From assembly GCF_047338595.1 (NCBI RefSeq), contig NZ_JBLFBO010000002.1, positions 319,077 to 383,076 of the forward strand: a stretch of 64,000 nucleotides of DNA. The letters are read 5' to 3'. A program made the translations under genes and the position numbers. The stretch is from Nitrospira_D sp019636945. GTDB lineage: Bacteria; Nitrospirota; Nitrospiria; Nitrospirales; Nitrospiraceae. Shown piece after piece: positions 25,848-35,396 of this stretch (its first letter is position 1; each line of letters begins with the position of its first letter). The notes beneath the pieces are model-generated. The model was not told where the DNA came from. It saw nothing but the letters and a program-made list of their open reading frames with translations, and did no database searches.

Positions 25848-26317
25848 AACGTCTGCATATCCATATCGGTGTCGAAAATATCGAGCAAGCTATCCCCTTC
25901 TATACTGCCCTCTTTGGTGCTGATCCGGTGAAGACCAAGACCGACTATGCGAAGTGGCTGCTTGATGACCCACGCGTGAATTTTGCCATTTCCACCCGCC
26001 CCAGCAAGAAGGGTGTTGACCATCTTGGGATTCAGGTTGACGACAATGGCGAGCTGGATGAAGTGCGCGGACGGATCAAAAGCGCCGGCCTACCTGCTTT
26101 TGATGAAGGTGAAACAGTCTGCTGCTATGCCAAGTCCGATAAAACATGGGTGCAAGACCCGGCTGGGCTGGCCTGGGAAACCTACCGGACAATGGAAGAT
26201 GCCGAGATTTACGGGAAGAATCCGGTCATGAGCGACAGTGCCTGCTGCACCCCGGAGGCAATGGGAACGCCTAATTGCTGCGAACCTTCAGAACAATCCG
26301 CTGGGTGCTGCGGTTGA
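25844..26317 (+). CDS. arsI: ArsI-like glyoxalase-fold protein (C-As lyase / CadI family)
   Basis: A 157-residue vicinal-oxygen-chelate protein. The fold begins KRLHIHIGVENIEQAIPFYT with the first metal His, KKGVDHLGIQVD carries a second, and the Glu is in GLAWETYRT. The pair of adjacent Cys in GETVCCYAKSDKTWVQDP is the arsenic-binding mark of ArsI, which cleaves the C-As bond of trivalent organoarsenicals. The tail is rich in Cys pairs (ACCTPEA, NCCEP, GCCG). The older name CadI is used for the same family. Confidence 0.88.
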   Translation: MKRLHIHIGVENIEQAIPFYTALFGADPVKTKTDYAKWLLDDPRVNFAISTRPSKKGVDHLGIQVDDNGELDEVRGRIKSAGLPAFDEGETVCCYAKSDKTWVQDPAGLAWETYRTMEDAEIYGKNPVMSDSACCTPEAMGTPNCCEPSEQSAGCCG

Positions 26318-26332
26318 TAAGGAGATTGATGT

Positions 26333-27412
26333 ATGGATGCTGCTCTTGCTCCAATTCTTCCAAAACGACTGAATCTGTTTGAACGCTACCTGACGGTGTG
26401 GGTGGGGCTGTGCATGGTGGCCGGGATTCTCCTCGGCCAGTCGGCTCCGGCTGCTGTTCAGCTGCTGCGGAGCATGGAGTTTGGTCAGGGCAGCCACGTC
26501 AATTTCCCTATCGCCGTGCTGATTTGGTTGATGATCATCCCGATGATGACGAAGGTCGATTTTGCAGCCGTGCGCGATGTCGGCAAGCGACCGCGCGGTT
26601 TGTTGACTACGCTGTTTGTGAACTGGATCGTCAAACCGTTTTCGATGGCCTTCCTGGCGTGGCTGTTCTTTCGCTTCCTGTTCTCCACGTGGATCACACC
26701 AGCGGACGCGGACCAATATATAGCCGGAGCCATCATCCTTGCGGCGGCTCCCTGTACGGCCATGGTGTTTGTGTGGAGCTACCTCACCGACGGAGACCCC
26801 GCGTATACGCTGGTACAAGTGTCGGTGAACGACCTCATCATGCTGGTGCTGTTTGCACCGCTGGTGGCGTTTCTGGTGAATGGCGCGTCATCGCTGCACG
26901 TGCCCTATGAAGTGCTGCTCTATTCGGTGCTGGCCTTCATCGTGATTCCATTAACTCTCGGCCTGTTGCTCCGGCAGTGGTTTATCCGCAACCACGGCAA
27001 GGAATGGTTTGAACAGACCCTGCTCCCCCGCTTTGCCCCTGTCACCATTGTCGCCCTGCTCGCGACGCTGGTGCTGATCTTTGCCTTTCAGGCCGACAAT
27101 ATCAGCGGCAAGGGGTGGCATGTGGCATTGATTGCCGTCCCGCTTCTCTTACAAGTATATTTCAACGCCTCGCTGACCTACGGACTCATGAAATGGCTCA
27201 AGGTACCTTACGCCGTAGCCGCACCAGGCGCCCTCATCGGAGCCAGCAACTTCTTTGAACTCGCGGTCGCCACCGCCATTGCACTCTTCGGTGCGGAATC
27301 CGGTGCAGCCCTTGTCACTGTGGTCGGGGTGTTGGTGGAAGTACCGGTGATGCTATCAGTCTGCGCGGCCTGTAACCGGACACGAGATTGGTTTCCAGCG
27401 GAGGCGGCATGA
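26333..27412 (+). CDS. acr3: Arsenite efflux permease, ACR3 family
   Basis: A 359-residue ten-helix permease that exports arsenite. ACR3 marks: LNLFERYLTVWVGLCMVAGI at the start, VLIWLMIIPMMTKVDFAAVR, the essential Cys region ILAAAPCTAMVFVWSYLTDG, and GASNFFELAVATAIALFGAE near the end. AAGGAGATTG gives a good ribosome site. It is the third gene of the operon; its TGA overlaps the arsC ATG. Confidence 0.95.
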   Translation: MDAALAPILPKRLNLFERYLTVWVGLCMVAGILLGQSAPAAVQLLRSMEFGQGSHVNFPIAVLIWLMIIPMMTKVDFAAVRDVGKRPRGLLTTLFVNWIVKPFSMAFLAWLFFRFLFSTWITPADADQYIAGAIILAAAPCTAMVFVWSYLTDGDPAYTLVQVSVNDLIMLVLFAPLVAFLVNGASSLHVPYEVLLYSVLAFIVIPLTLGLLLRQWFIRNHGKEWFEQTLLPRFAPVTIVALLATLVLIFAFQADNISGKGWHVALIAVPLLLQVYFNASLTYGLMKWLKVPYAVAAPGALIGASNFFELAVATAIALFGAESGAALVTVVGVLVEVPVMLSVCAACNRTRDWFPAEAA

Positions 27413-27869
27413 TGAAACGCAGGGTACTTTTTCTCTGCACGGGCAATTCCTGCCGCAGCCAAATGGCAGAAGGCTGGCTGCGCCACTTAGCAGGCGATAG
27501 GTTTGAGGCTCTGAGTGCTGGGACCAATCCGGTCGGGGTAAACCCGCAAGCCGTTGAGGTGATGCAGGAGGTGGGAATCGATATTTCTCACCAGTACTCA
27601 AAGCATGTTGCAGAATTTCAGGGACGACGGCTTCACTATGTCATTACGGTGTGTGATCACGCCCAGGAATCCTGTCCAACCGAGCCAAGAGGAGACGTCG
27701 GCTACATTGAAGTTTTGATGATCCTGCCCATGCGCAAGGTGCCATTCTTGAACGCCTGCGGGTTTTCAGGCGAGTACGCGATGAGATCGGCAAGCAAATC
27801 CAAGGGTGGTTGCGAGAGGCTGATCAATTGTCTGAGCCCAGCTCAACATCCACGCCACAGGTGACTTGA
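27409..27869 (+). pseudogene. arsC: Arsenate reductase ArsC (LMW phosphatase fold), frameshifted
   Basis: The first 88 codons encode a normal thioredoxin-type arsenate reductase: P-loop LCTGNSCRSQMAEGWLRHLA and the redox Cys pair in VCDHAQESCP. Soon after, the frame is lost. The natural C-terminus continues in another frame: HxSFDDPAHAQGAILERL, then RVFRRVRDEIGKQIQGWLRE, ending at TGA 27867-27869. The codon before SFDDP, where the family has Trp (HW), is TGA at 27708-27710. So the gene carries both a net -1 shift between about 27675 and 27705 and a nonsense codon. The intact frame instead ends at 27864 with unrelated residues. Detoxification of arsenate by this copy is therefore doubtful. Confidence 0.85.
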
Positions 27870-27943
27870 ACACAGGAACGGGAACCAGGATCAGGGAAGG
27901 CGGCCAATGGCTGCTGGGTTGTCATTCAAAACGACAGAACATT

Positions 27944-28654
27944 TCACCGTGTCGGAGGATGGTCCAAGAGTTTGTACCCAAGTGTCTTGACCGAAACGAT
28001 CGCCTCATTGAGCAGCGGTACCTTCACTTTCAATCGACGGATATGGACATCGACGGTTCGCGTCGTTCCATAGTAATCGTATCCCCACACTTCATTGAGC
28101 AGCACCTCACGGGTCAGTACGCGCCCGGGATGGCGCAATAGATGTTCCAGCAGCCCGAACTCTTTAGCGGTAAGCAGTACTTCCGCCCCGTGTACTCTTA
28201 CTTCGTGTCGGGTTAGATCGATCGCGAGTGGGCCATAGGTTCCGGATGTTGGTTTTTGATCGCTGGCCCGTTCCATTCGGCGAAAGAGTGATTTGATCCG
28301 TGCGACGAGGGTCTTCGGGCTGAACGGCTTCGTCACATAATCATCGGCACCCAGCTCGAGTCCAACGATCGTGTCCGACTCTTCGGCTTTGGCCGTCAGC
28401 ATGATGATCGGCAGCATCGCGGTATCGGGAGTCGAACGCAGCCGTTTGCACACCTCAAGACCATCGAGCTCCGGGAGCATAAGATCGAGAACCAGCAGAT
28501 CAGGTTTGTCCTCTTTGACCTTCTTAATTGCCTCGAACCCGTTCAGTGCCGTGGCCGTTCGAAATCCCTCTTTCTCCAAGTAGTGTGTGACGAGCTGTGC
28601 AATCTCCGGCTCGTCTTCGACAACCAGAATTTTCTTGTTCGTGCTGTTACCCAT
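27944..28654 (-). CDS. phoB: Phosphate regulon response regulator PhoB (OmpR family)
   Basis: A 236-residue regulator with receiver and winged-helix DNA-binding domains. The receiver has KILVVEDEPEIAQLVTHYLE, LVLDLMLPELDGLEVCKRLR (phospho-Asp) and ADDYVTKPFSPKTLVARIKS. The output domain has LTAKEFGLLEHLLRHPGRVL and TRTVDVHIRRLKVK. It is the last gene of the pst-phoU cluster, which is the usual place for phoB. ATG 28654 is chosen; a TTG lies 13 codons earlier. No phoR kinase is adjacent; the ars operon occupies that side. Confidence 0.9.
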   Translation of the reverse strand: MGNSTNKKILVVEDEPEIAQLVTHYLEKEGFRTATALNGFEAIKKVKEDKPDLLVLDLMLPELDGLEVCKRLRSTPDTAMLPIIMLTAKAEESDTIVGLELGADDYVTKPFSPKTLVARIKSLFRRMERASDQKPTSGTYGPLAIDLTRHEVRVHGAEVLLTAKEFGLLEHLLRHPGRVLTREVLLNEVWGYDYYGTTRTVDVHIRRLKVKVPLLNEAIVSVKTLGYKLLDHPPTR

Positions 28655-28798
28655 CGGATCAGTCTGTGGGTAATGGAATGAAGAGAAGGCCAAACCGGGA
28701 GAGTGCCTCGCTCCCTATTTTGTATTCGCCTGAAGAACGCCATAGACCTGTAGCTTCACGAGACGTCTCGCACCGCCACAGGCACGACATTGATACCA

Positions 28799-29476
28799 TC
28801 AGCGTTCCGACACTGCCGTCGGTGATGTATGCCGAATGATCTTGCCCTCCACCAGATACACGACCAGCTCAGCGATGTTCGTGGCATGATCTCCCACTCG
28901 CTCAAGAGACTTGGCGATAAAGCTCAATCGAATGGCACGCGAAATCGTATGAGGATTCTCGACCATGAAGGAAAGCAGCTCACGAAACAACTGCTCCATG
29001 AGATCATCGACGAAATCATCATCCATGATCACTTTCCTGGCCAGTTTGGCATCTTCCTTCACGAAGGCATCAATGCTTTCCTTCACCATCACCCGGGCCA
29101 GGTTTCCCATCCGTGGGATGTCGATGTAAGGTTTGAGTTGCGGTTCCTCATTCAGCTCGATCGCTCGCTCACAGATGCTCTCCGCCAGGTCACTGATTCG
29201 TTCGAGCTCGGTGGACAGTTTCATGGCCGTCGTGACCAACCGTAGATCACGGGCCGCAGGTTGATGGAGCGCCAACAGCTCGATACAGGCTTCGTCGATC
29301 TCCACATCCAAGGCGTTCACCTTGTGGTCTCGTTCGATCACGCGACAGGCCAAAGCCGAATCTCGGCTGACCAGCGCGGCCAGCGCCTTGTCGATCTGGT
29401 CCTCAGCCAACCCGGCCATCCGTGCCAGTTTCGTCTTTAACTCAGCAAGCTCCTCGTCGAAATGTCGTTGAATCAT
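28799..29476 (-). CDS. phoU: Phosphate signalling protein PhoU
   Basis: A 225-residue all-helical protein of two three-helix bundles, each with a metal-binding E/DxxxD motif: ELERISDLAESICERAIEL in the first repeat and LERVGDHATNIAELVVYLVE in the second. PhoU links the Pst transporter to the PhoR-PhoB system and limits phosphate uptake. ATG 29476 follows GGGTGAG; a TTG four codons earlier would overlap the pstB stop. It follows pstB directly. Confidence 0.95.
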   Translation of the reverse strand: MIQRHFDEELAELKTKLARMAGLAEDQIDKALAALVSRDSALACRVIERDHKVNALDVEIDEACIELLALHQPAARDLRLVTTAMKLSTELERISDLAESICERAIELNEEPQLKPYIDIPRMGNLARVMVKESIDAFVKEDAKLARKVIMDDDFVDDLMEQLFRELLSFMVENPHTISRAIRLSFIAKSLERVGDHATNIAELVVYLVEGKIIRHTSPTAVSER

Positions 29477-29480
29477 CGTC

Positions 29481-30359
29481 TCACCCAAATCGCCCGGTGA
29501 TATAGTCTTCGGTCTGTTTGTTCGAGGGATTCGTGAATAGCTGCTTGGTCCGGCCGAACTCGATCAGGCGGCCAAGATACATGAATGCCGTGCAATCGGA
29601 CACTCGCGCCGCCTGTTGCATATTGTGCGTGACAATGACGACGGTCAACTCCTTCTTCAGGGAAAACAGCAATTCTTCGATGATCCCCGTCGCGATCGGA
29701 TCGAGCGCCGAGCAGGGTTCGTCCATCAGGAGCACGTCGGGTTTCACGGCGAGCGCCCGCGCGATGCAGAGTCGCTGCTGCTGCCCTCCGGACAGCCCAA
29801 GTGCACTCTTGTTGAGACGATCCTTCACTTCTTCCCAGAGGCCTGCTCCTCGGAGGCTGCGCTCGACGATCTCATCCAACACCGCCCGGTTCTTCAAACC
29901 TTGCAACCGCGGACCGTACGCGACATTTTCATGGATCGATTTGGGGAAGGGGTTGGATTTTTGAAAGACCATTCCCACCCGTTTTCGAAGGTCAGTAATA
30001 TCGATGAGCGGGTTAAAAATATCCATGTTATCGAGCAGGATATTCCCTTCATGCCGCGCCCCTTCGATGAGGTCATTAAGGCGATTCATGCAGCGGAGCA
30101 AGGTGGACTTCCCGCATCCGGACGGCCCAATAAACGCCGTCACTTGGTGTTCAGGAATAGTCATGTCGACTTTAAACAAGGCTTGGACGGGACCATAATA
30201 AAAGTTGAAGCCCTCTACCCGGAGCTTCGGTTTGCCCGAAACGCCGGGCTGAGACTGTAGGGTAGAATCAGGATAGTCCATACTCTCGATCTCCAATGAG
30301 GAAACAGCCGCGGGAATGGTCCGGACACTGGACCTCACGTCATACTGCTGATCCAGCAT
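29481..30359 (-). CDS. pstB: Phosphate ABC transporter ATP-binding protein
   Basis: A 292-residue ABC ATPase driving phosphate import. Walker A is GPSGCGKSTLLRCMNRLNDL, the signature is ALGLSGGQQQRLCIARALAV, and Walker B is VLLMDEPCSALDP, with the switch His in VIVTHNMQQAARVSDCTAFM. The ribosome site AGGAGG lies within the end of pstA just before ATG 30359; the coding regions overlap by 20 bases. The start gives a tail of about 40 residues ahead of the ABC domain, longer than usual. Confidence 0.95.
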   Translation of the reverse strand: MLDQQYDVRSSVRTIPAAVSSLEIESMDYPDSTLQSQPGVSGKPKLRVEGFNFYYGPVQALFKVDMTIPEHQVTAFIGPSGCGKSTLLRCMNRLNDLIEGARHEGNILLDNMDIFNPLIDITDLRKRVGMVFQKSNPFPKSIHENVAYGPRLQGLKNRAVLDEIVERSLRGAGLWEEVKDRLNKSALGLSGGQQQRLCIARALAVKPDVLLMDEPCSALDPIATGIIEELLFSLKKELTVVIVTHNMQQAARVSDCTAFMYLGRLIEFGRTKQLFTNPSNKQTEDYITGRFG

Positions 30360-31755
30360 ATTTCCTCCTCATCCGATTGCGCAAGACGATTCCGGTCAAA
30401 TTCAGCAGCACCACAACGAGAATCAACACCAACGTCGTGACATAGACCATGGGTTTGGCCGCTTCGACGTTCGGCGATTGAAACCCCACGTCATAAATAT
30501 GAAACCCCAAGTGCATGAACTTCCGGTCCAAATGCAAAAACGGCCAGGTCCAGTCGATCGGCATGGCCGGCGCCAGTTTCACCACACCGGTCAACATCAA
30601 GGGAGCGACCTCTCCTGCCGCACGGGCCATCGCAAGGATCAACCCGGTAAGAATTCCAGGAAGTGCGGTGGGAAGCACAACTTTCCATATGGTTTCCCAT
30701 TTGGTTGCGCCCAAGCCGATCGACCCCTCGCGGTACTCCCGTGGTACAGCCGCCAGCCCCTCCTCCGTCGCGACAATCACGACGGGAACGGTTAACAGCG
30801 CCAATGTGAGAGAGGCCCAGAGAATACCTCCTGTGCCGAAGGTCGGAGTCGGCAGCCGGTCGGAGAACCACAGGGCGTCGATCGTCCCACCGACACCGTA
30901 CACGAAAAATCCTAATCCGAACACCCCGAAGACGATGGAAGGAACTCCGGCGAGATTATTGACGGCGATACGGACGGTCCTCACGATGATACCCTGACGG
31001 GCATATTCTCTGAGGTACAAGGCGCCGATCACACCGAACGGGGTCACGATGAGGCTCATGATCAGCACCATCATCACGGTGCCGAAAATGGCCGGGAAGA
31101 TTCCGCCCTCCGTGTTGGCCTCTCGTGGTTCCGTAGTCAAGACCATCCAAACGTTGCCGCCGTAGACCCACAGCTTTTCCCACGTTGAGAGATTGTTGGG
31201 GCGTAAGACCCGCACAACTTGGCTGAGTCCGATGGATTTTTCTCTACCATTGGCATCGGCCACGAGCACTGTGTAGAGACTCTCTTCTTCACTTCCTCCC
31301 GCCTGCCGAATCAGAGCCGGAAGGGACTGCCACACCGCTTCCGCCCCTTCAGCTACGGACTGGTCTTCCTTGGTAATCGTCAGGAGACGTCCATAGAAAT
31401 TCCCCCACTCCCGCCGCTCCACCATGACAAGATCAGATGGCTGAGCCCGCTCGGTGATCTGATCGGTATTGATCCATCGATAGTCTAATCCATACAGATC
31501 ACGATTCCCGATCTTCACTCTGATACGGGGAATCCCCTTGGGACCGATCTCCTCTCCAGCCAACTGACCGATCACATGTTTGCCGTCCTTCAAAGTCAAT
31601 TCAACGAGATCCGCCGGCCAGAAATACCCGAACCCGTTCATCAGGATAAGAGCAAGGAGTCCTCCGATCATCAGAAGCGACAAAGACAGCCCTGCCCCAC
31701 AGCCCCAAATAAAGAGCTCCCCGCTTGCCATGAATTGCCTGACCCACTGTTTCAT
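30340..31755 (-). CDS. pstA: Phosphate ABC transporter permease PstA (large form)
   Basis: A 471-residue permease. The C-terminal half is the conserved transport domain: RTVRIAVNNLAGVPSIVFGV, then LTLALLTVPVVIVATEEGLA, and the EAA loop AVPREYREGSIGLGATKWET. The N-terminal half has one membrane helix (SLSLLMIGGLLALILMNGFG) and about 170 periplasmic residues not found in the short E. coli form. The longer form is common in other phyla. It is translated with pstB through overlapping ends. Confidence 0.93.
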   Translation of the reverse strand: MKQWVRQFMASGELFIWGCGAGLSLSLLMIGGLLALILMNGFGYFWPADLVELTLKDGKHVIGQLAGEEIGPKGIPRIRVKIGNRDLYGLDYRWINTDQITERAQPSDLVMVERREWGNFYGRLLTITKEDQSVAEGAEAVWQSLPALIRQAGGSEEESLYTVLVADANGREKSIGLSQVVRVLRPNNLSTWEKLWVYGGNVWMVLTTEPREANTEGGIFPAIFGTVMMVLIMSLIVTPFGVIGALYLREYARQGIIVRTVRIAVNNLAGVPSIVFGVFGLGFFVYGVGGTIDALWFSDRLPTPTFGTGGILWASLTLALLTVPVVIVATEEGLAAVPREYREGSIGLGATKWETIWKVVLPTALPGILTGLILAMARAAGEVAPLMLTGVVKLAPAMPIDWTWPFLHLDRKFMHLGFHIYDVGFQSPNVEAAKPMVYVTTLVLILVVVLLNLTGIVLRNRMRRKYAGSAV

Positions 31756-31848
31756 GAAATCACTCGCTCATCGTCACGCCCAAGTCTCGCACGAGACCTG
31801 GTTTCTTTCGCCCCATCTCGACTTCTGGTCTTTTGGCCGCTGCTGTCT

Positions 31849-34170
31849 CTAGAATTGGCTATACTTCTCCCTAAGCCGCTGTCGAACAAGCTCCGCGACC
31901 GTGTTAAGTAGAAAGGTTGCGATAAAGAGAAGTAACCCTGCCAGAAAGAGCGTGCGGTAGAGGGTCCCTCCGTGCGGCGCTTCCGGAATCTCCACGGCGA
32001 TATTGGCGGACAGCGTCCGAAAGCCGTTGAACAAGCTCCAGTCCATAATAGGCGTGTTCCCCGTTGCCATCAGGACAATCATGGTCTCTCCAACCGCTCG
32101 GCCGAGTCCAATCATAAGGGCTGAAAAAATTCCCGGACTGGCTGAGATGAGAACGAGGTAGATCAATGTCTGCCAGCGCGTCGCCCCAAGCGCCAAAGAA
32201 CCGGCGATGAGATTTTTGGGGACATTAGTCAGCGCCTCTTCCGAAATACTGTAGATGATGGGAATGATCGCAAACCCCATGGCGACGCCCACGACAATGG
32301 CATTGCGCTGGTCGTAATTTAGACCCAGATGGGTCTGAAGCCAGGGCTTATAATGGCCATCGAACAGGAAGGACTCCCACCAGCCATTCGCCGCCAAGCA
32401 TCCCCCGACCACGGCGATGATGACCGGCATCATGAGAAATGCTTCGACGCCAGGCCGGATTCGATGCCGAAGGGACGCGGGCAGAAGGAGAAACAGTCCG
32501 GCGGAAATGGCAACAGCAAAGGGGGTCAACAAAACCATACCGGCCATCGCAGGAAAATTTCGCTCCAGCACCGGGGCAAACCAGAGTCCGGCCAGGAATC
32601 CCAGGACCACCGTCGGGAGCGCTGCCATGATTTCAATGATCGGCTTGATCTTGGCCCGATAATCCGGATGCATGAACATGGAGGTGTAGATCGCGGCTAA
32701 TACCGCCAACGGCACGGCGAGAAGGACCGCGTAGAACGTACCCTTTACTGTCCCAAAGATAAGCGGAGTCAAGCTAAACTTGGCCTCGAAGTCGTCTGAT
32801 CCGCTCGAGGACTGCCACACCAGCTCAGGCCGCTCATAGCCTTCGTACATCACCGGAGAAAACAAGGTTGCCAGAGTAATTTCCGGATAAGGATTGGCAA
32901 TATGATAATGGAGGAGGTGATTATTGTCGGTCACACTGACCACTCCATCCGCTTTTGGTGAAAAATAGCTGCTGCGGATCCCACCCTGTCGTGGAGTGAG
33001 TGTGAGTAACGTCTGTGCAGACGTCGAGTGGTGCAGCCGAATTTCTCCTTCGGCATCGGTCGTGATGAACCCCTTATCGCGCTGTGAAATCGTAATCTCG
33101 GTCACCGCACTCTGATGGGGAAGGAACCGATGCACCGCCGTCATATGCGTCTGATTCGTTCCGGCATGCTCCCGTACAGGCATCCACACGACCACCTGCC
33201 CGGCCGCATCACCGACCACGAGACTCCGGTCCCCCATCAGATAGGCCAGCGCGGTAATCGCCTGGTCTTGTCCGGATGCCTGTGTCGTCTCAGCAAGAAG
33301 AGGCTTGGCCGCATCCCGAAGATCGAAATGATAGACCTTTCCGTTCGCCGTGCCGACGGCAAGAAGCTCTGCCCGGCTTGCAAGCGTGAGCGCGGTCACC
33401 CGACCGGAGATGTTGGGCGTCAGATCAACCTGCGTGGTCGACGCAGAGGTTGTTCCATCCGGGCGAGAGACGTTGCGACCGGTCGTCAGCCAGAGATGCT
33501 GGTCTTCCAGTAGAGCGGCGACCCGCACCTCGGAATCCGTTGTCTGATATGCCAGCTTGGTAATCGCCTGTGGAGTCGATGCCGCAGCAATGGGAGTCCC
33601 CACCTTGACCGCTGGAGCAATCGACCGTTCTTCGTCGTGAAAGTCCTGCGTGAACTCAATTGTCACGGGGATCATACGCCCGTCCCCCGTGCCCATGGCG
33701 AGATTGTGTCCCTTCCCCAAGGCTCGTGCTACTACGGTAACCGTTCCATCCGGCAGTAAGCCACGCGATGGCACTTTGGATATGGCAGCAGTGCCTTCTC
33801 CTAGGAAGACAAACTCCAAGGAGTCATCCCGTATCACATAGGCAAGCTCTTGATGTTCGTCAATGCCGACGAGAGCTGAGGTCACTGGATGCTTGATTGA
33901 AGGAAGAGCAACGGGCTCGTTCAGAGTTGCCTGGGTCGGAAGGAAAAGCGGGATGACTTCCTTCACGAGAAAGACACACATCCCGAGAATGCAGAGGATA
34001 ATGCTGACCCCGCCCGTCTTGATGATCAAGCGGGTGCCCCCGTCGGTCAGTGATCTGATTTGGCGTCGAGTAAAAAGCCCTTCCAGCAGGGCCTGGGCCG
34101 ATATCGAGGCCCGGCCTGGAGAGGGGTCTCCTTGAAACACCGGTTCGGGAGTGAGTGGAGGCACGTTCAT
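31849..34170 (-). CDS. pstC: Phosphate ABC transporter permease PstC with periplasmic propeller-like domain
   Basis: A 773-residue permease. After a membrane helix near residue 50 (IILCILGMCVFLVKEVIPLF) there are about 400 periplasmic residues with repeated strands and dipeptides of a beta-propeller type (TALTLASRAELLAVGTANGK, ITALAYLMGDRSLVVGDAAG). The transport domain follows: KFSLTPLIFGTVKGTFYAVL, then MAALPTVVLGFLAGLWFAPV, and the EAA loop LTNVPKNLIAGSLALGATRW. Long PstC forms of this shape pair with long PstA forms. It lies between pstS and pstA. Confidence 0.92.
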   Translation of the reverse strand: MNVPPLTPEPVFQGDPSPGRASISAQALLEGLFTRRQIRSLTDGGTRLIIKTGGVSIILCILGMCVFLVKEVIPLFLPTQATLNEPVALPSIKHPVTSALVGIDEHQELAYVIRDDSLEFVFLGEGTAAISKVPSRGLLPDGTVTVVARALGKGHNLAMGTGDGRMIPVTIEFTQDFHDEERSIAPAVKVGTPIAAASTPQAITKLAYQTTDSEVRVAALLEDQHLWLTTGRNVSRPDGTTSASTTQVDLTPNISGRVTALTLASRAELLAVGTANGKVYHFDLRDAAKPLLAETTQASGQDQAITALAYLMGDRSLVVGDAAGQVVVWMPVREHAGTNQTHMTAVHRFLPHQSAVTEITISQRDKGFITTDAEGEIRLHHSTSAQTLLTLTPRQGGIRSSYFSPKADGVVSVTDNNHLLHYHIANPYPEITLATLFSPVMYEGYERPELVWQSSSGSDDFEAKFSLTPLIFGTVKGTFYAVLLAVPLAVLAAIYTSMFMHPDYRAKIKPIIEIMAALPTVVLGFLAGLWFAPVLERNFPAMAGMVLLTPFAVAISAGLFLLLPASLRHRIRPGVEAFLMMPVIIAVVGGCLAANGWWESFLFDGHYKPWLQTHLGLNYDQRNAIVVGVAMGFAIIPIIYSISEEALTNVPKNLIAGSLALGATRWQTLIYLVLISASPGIFSALMIGLGRAVGETMIVLMATGNTPIMDWSLFNGFRTLSANIAVEIPEAPHGGTLYRTLFLAGLLLFIATFLLNTVAELVRQRLREKYSQF

Positions 34171-34246
34171 GCGCTGACCCTAACTTTGCTTTTAGTGGTC
34201 ATGATCGTCTTTGCGATCACCCCACCCCAAACACCCGACTTCAAGT

Positions 34247-35239
34247 CTATTCGACTTTTGGCAATTCTTTTTCGATCACCGACTGCGGAAGGGGAAAGAA
34301 ACCATCCTTGATGACGACGGCTTGCCCTTCCTTGCTATAAATAAACTTGATGAATTCCTTCACGAGCGGATCAAGCGGCTTATTCGGCGCCTTATTGACG
34401 TAGATCAACAGATGGCGCCACAGAGGATAGGACCCGTTCATCGCATTGGTCTGTGTGGGAGCCACAAAGGGTGCTCCCTCTTTCTCGGCTAGGGGAAGGA
34501 CCCGAACACCGGAAGTCAGGTAGCCGATCCCACTATACCCAATGCCAGCTTGATCTTCTGTAATGCCTTGCACAACAGATGCTGACCCTGGCTGTTCCTT
34601 GACTTCGTCTTTGTAATCTCCATTTTTCAAGGCAAACTCTTTAAAGAACCCGTAGGTGCCGGATGCTGAATTACGACCATAAATACTGATCGGTGAGGCC
34701 GCCACTTCGCCTGTAATCCCTAGTTGCCCCCACCGCTCAATGTTCTGCTGTGCCCCAAACCGACGAGTCTTGGAGAAGATCGCATCCACTTGCGCCATGG
34801 TGAGCCCTTGGACCGGATTATCCTTATTGACATACACGGCCAGCGCATCGATGGCCACCGGGAAGGCCGTCGGTTTGTATCTATATTTTCTCTCGAAGGA
34901 ATCGATCTCCGTGCTTTTCATGGCTCGGGACATTGGTCCAAGCTGGGCCGTGCCTTCGATCAAAGCCGGTGGCGCGGTGCTCGACCCTTTGCCTTCGATT
35001 TGAATCTTCACATTTGGATATTGTTTACGAAACCCCTCGGCCCAGAGCGTCATCAGATTGTTGAGCGTATCTGAACCGATACTGTTGACATTGCCGGTTA
35101 CCCCGGTGACCTTCACATAGCCTTTTAAGGCAGGGTCCAGCACGATCGCGTCATCGGCATAGACAGATGGAACACTCGATACAAGAGCCCCCAAGAGAGC
35201 AACGTATGCCAAGCCAGGCTTCACAGCCAATGTTTTCAT
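34247..35239 (-). CDS. pstS: Periplasmic phosphate-binding protein PstS
   Basis: A 330-residue solute-binding protein. Signal peptide: GLAYVALLGALVSSVPSVYA. Phosphate-binding residues lie in IGSDTLNNLMTLWAEGF, in GKGSSTAPPALIEGTAQLGP, and in GRNSASGTYGFFKEF. ATG 35239 has AAGGAC eight bases ahead and is preferred to the ATG five codons earlier. Direct repeats of Pho-box type lie 65-95 bases upstream. It is the first gene after the porin in the pst cluster. Confidence 0.94.
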   Translation of the reverse strand: MKTLAVKPGLAYVALLGALVSSVPSVYADDAIVLDPALKGYVKVTGVTGNVNSIGSDTLNNLMTLWAEGFRKQYPNVKIQIEGKGSSTAPPALIEGTAQLGPMSRAMKSTEIDSFERKYRYKPTAFPVAIDALAVYVNKDNPVQGLTMAQVDAIFSKTRRFGAQQNIERWGQLGITGEVAASPISIYGRNSASGTYGFFKEFALKNGDYKDEVKEQPGSASVVQGITEDQAGIGYSGIGYLTSGVRVLPLAEKEGAPFVAPTQTNAMNGSYPLWRHLLIYVNKAPNKPLDPLVKEFIKFIYSKEGQAVVIKDGFFPLPQSVIEKELPKVE

Positions 35240-35303
35240 GGACAGTCCTTTCATAATCCTGAACTTTTTCTACTGACACTCTAACCTTGTCTCATTGCCA
35301 TCA

Positions 35304-35332
35304 TATTACGCGAATGTTACAGGAGTGTTACA
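35304..35332 (-). promoter_or_regulatory. Putative Pho box upstream of pstS
   Basis: Read on the minus strand: TGTAACA-CTCC-TGTAACA-TTCG-CGTAATA. Two perfect seven-base copies and one variant lie in 11-bp phase. This is the clearest of the four arrays in the window and points at pstS. Confidence 0.75.
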
Positions 35333-35365
35333 TATGCACACGCCGATTTCGCTCACTGGATGTCT

Positions 35366-35389
35366 AGGGGCAGGCTCTGGCCTGCCCCT
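35366..35389 (-). terminator. Terminator after the porin gene
   Basis: GGGGCAGGC-TCTG-GCCTGCCCC is a perfect 9-bp stem with a 4-base loop, flanked by A and TTT on the plus strand. It starts eight bases after the porin stop and separates the porin from the pstS promoter. Confidence 0.7.
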
Positions 35390-35396
35390 TTCATCA

